Assembly (NCBI GenBank): GCA_965369605.1
Contig: CBDURE010000078.1
Coordinates: 1 to 16,560 of the forward strand
DNA length: 16,560 nt
DNA from: JAGGVT01 sp965369605
Lineage (GTDB): Bacteria > JAJVIF01 > JAGGVT01
Direction: 5' to 3'
Positions 15,619 through 16,560 of this stretch are shown in pieces (within the stretch, counting starts at the first letter, position 1; the number at the start of each line of letters is the position of its first letter). Below the pieces are notes generated by a model, which was given only the letters and a program-made list of their open reading frames with translations, was not told the origin of the DNA and did no database searches. A program made the position numbers and the translations under genes.

Positions 15619-15720
15619 GGGTGCCGCCCAAACATCACGTCTTTTTGTGATATGTGGGTGATTACTGCGAAGTCATGCAATTTCACCCATAAAGCCGAGA
15701 CAGCTGTATGGGCGGCACCC
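15619..15720. repeat. 102-bp inverted-repeat element, GGGTGCCGCCCA ends
   Basis: GGGTGCCGCCCA (15619-15630) is the exact reverse complement of TGGGCGGCACCC (15709-15720). A second inner pair, TGGGTGA and TCACCCA, lies near 15655-15662 and 15682-15690. TGGGCGGCACCC minus its first base also occurs at 43-53, next to the palindrome at the window's left edge, so these look like two copies of one dispersed family. The gap 15574-15923 otherwise holds only the promoter and hairpin listed below. A short open frame crosses it but shows no protein-like features. Confidence 0.7.
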
Positions 15721-15820
15721 TGTTTAATAGTATTTGGGCAGCCTGAAATGTCGAAAGTCGAGTTCCAGCCGGCGCACAAAGCGTTCAGCCTTTTTAAGCA
15801 TTATTTCCAAGTAAAACCTA

Positions 15821-15848
15821 TTGACAAATCCTAAATTTATGGCATAAA
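15821..15848 (+). promoter_or_regulatory. Promoter of the amidotransferase gene
   Basis: TTGACA (15821-15826) is a perfect -35; CATAAA (15843-15848) follows after 16 nt. Transcription would begin near 15855, giving a leader of about 70 nt that contains the hairpin at 15870-15906. Confidence 0.6.
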
Positions 15849-15869
15849 TAACCCGAGTTATGTCAGGCG

Positions 15870-15906
15870 TGAAGCCATCCAGACTCGCTGAATCTGGATG
15901 GCTTCA
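15870..15906 (+). promoter_or_regulatory. 14-bp leader hairpin before the amidotransferase gene
   Basis: TGAAGCCATCCAGA (15870-15883) pairs perfectly with TCTGGATGGCTTCA (15893-15906) across a 9-nt loop. It is followed by TTTATAT and, within 8 nt, by the SD GGGAG. In RNA it could act as an attenuator-like terminator or control ribosome access. The U-run is short, so simple termination is uncertain. Confidence 0.55.
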
Positions 15907-15923
15907 TTTATATGGGAGACACG

Positions 15924-16532
15924 ATGAAATTAATAATCATCGACAACTACGATTCCTTCACCTATAACCTTGCGCAATTATTCAGCAGATATTGTCTGGA
16001 TGTGCGCGTTTATCGCAACGATGAAATCGATACGGATGACATCCAGTCAATGAATCCTGATTATATCTGCATCTCACCCGGCCCGAAAACGCCTGATGAC
16101 GCTGGAATCTGTGGGGATGTTATACGGCGATTCGGTACTCGAGTGCCAATTCTGGGAGTATGCCTCGGCATGCAGGTTATAAACGAGGTGTTTGGCGGAA
16201 TAACCGTAAGAGCCGACAATCCGCTGCATGGGAAAGTTTCAACGATTAACCATTCCAGCGATGGAATTTTTTCAAACATCCCATCCCCGTTTAAAGCGGC
16301 GAGATATCATTCACTGAAAATCGAAACTAACTCAAATCATCTTGAAATTCTGGCACACTCGGATGATGGCGTTATCATGGGAATCCAGCACATGTTTTTT
16401 CCGATTTGCGGTGTGCAATTTCATCCCGAATCGTTCATGACTCAATACGGCGATATCATCATCGAGAATTTCCTGATGCTTAAACCTGTTCTTGTGGATT
16501 ACTTCGAAGAAACTATTTCTGTTTACCAATAG
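15924..16532 (+). CDS. trpG/pabA: Anthranilate/aminodeoxychorismate synthase glutamine amidotransferase subunit
   Basis: A 202-residue class I glutamine amidotransferase. It hydrolyses glutamine and passes ammonia to a chorismate-using partner, either TrpE (anthranilate, tryptophan pathway) or PabB (aminodeoxychorismate, folate pathway). The family opening MKLIIIDNYDSFTYNLAQ is present. The catalytic triad is complete: Cys80 in GVCLGMQ, His167 and Glu169 in VQFHPESF. The oxyanion motif SPGPKTPDDAG (51-61) is also present. The two subunit types are hard to tell apart by sequence. No trp or folate genes are in view. ATG at 15924 is preferred over ATG at 15912 because GGGAG then sits 5 nt upstream and the protein begins at the family's usual point. 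Confidence 0.93.
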   Translation: MKLIIIDNYDSFTYNLAQLFSRYCLDVRVYRNDEIDTDDIQSMNPDYICISPGPKTPDDAGICGDVIRRFGTRVPILGVCLGMQVINEVFGGITVRADNPLHGKVSTINHSSDGIFSNIPSPFKAARYHSLKIETNSNHLEILAHSDDGVIMGIQHMFFPICGVQFHPESFMTQYGDIIIENFLMLKPVLVDYFEETISVYQ

Positions 16533-16543
16533 CGTGAATTGTG

Positions 16544-16560
16544 ATGAACAATCCGTTTGA
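16544..16560 (+). CDS. Possible start of a partner gene, cut by the window edge
   Basis: ATG at 16544 opens a frame beginning MNNPF and running off the end. It starts 11 nt after the amidotransferase stop, a spacing usual within operons. No clear SD precedes it. A chorismate-using component I (PabB or TrpE) would be the natural partner, but five codons cannot show that. Confidence 0.3.

Noticed and set aside
15580..15834. 84-residue plus-strand open frame between the antiporter and amidotransferase genes
   Set aside because: It spans the inverted-repeat element and ends in promoter sequence; its composition shows no recognisable protein family.
15860..15970. Possible Trp leader peptide starting at ATG 15860
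   Set aside because: The frame runs through the hairpin into the amidotransferase gene, has a single Trp codon and no clear SD, so a classical attenuator peptide is not supported.

Overview
The window looks like chromosome from an uncultivated, probably Gram-negative bacterium of moderate-to-low GC. The evidence is a secreted beta-helix protein with a lipoprotein-type signal, Shine-Dalgarno motifs (AAGGAG, GGAGG) in front of several genes, consensus-like sigma70 promoters, and intergenic gaps rich in palindromic dispersed repeats. I cannot assign a phylum from sequence alone. There are no rRNA or tRNA genes, no CRISPR array, and no transposase or phage genes.

Left part (1-1600): a repeat-rich non-coding edge holds a perfect 21-bp palindrome, a 29/30-bp tandem repeat, two hairpins and a CTAAC-type 8-bp satellite. 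A minus-strand gene for a secreted TolB-like (PD40) beta-propeller follows. Its promoter lies back to back with that of the next operon.

Centre-left (1627-5045): the most interesting locus is a tight two-gene plus-strand operon behind an extended -10 promoter. It encodes a Nudix hydrolase and an 829-residue protein that I read as RelA/SpoT nucleotide synthetase - TPR - SLOG (LSDAT, TRPM-like) - RyR domain. This looks like a stand-alone nucleotide-signal module: a (p)ppGpp-type synthetase fused to putative nucleotide-sensing domains, next to an enzyme able to hydrolyse nucleoside diphosphate derivatives. A 375-bp MITE-like element with 20-bp terminal inverted repeats and TA at both ends sits exactly in the stop codon of the large gene.

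Middle (5046-9367): an SLC12-type cation-chloride cotransporter homologue, a GNAT acetyltransferase and a COG0731-type radical SAM protein. Then comes a 440-bp element with 30-bp perfect terminal inverted repeats enclosing 18 copies of a 22-bp tandem unit.

Right part (9368-16560): a large minus-strand secreted parallel beta-helix protein, then a minus-strand TauE/SafE anion exporter with an upstream Rrf2 regulator carrying a cysteine triad. A cation:proton antiporter with a C-terminal TrkA-N-like domain diverges from the Rrf2 gene, and the two promoters share a -35 region. Last comes a TrpG/PabA glutamine amidotransferase behind a TTGACA promoter and a 14-bp leader hairpin, with the probable first codons of a partner gene at the edge.
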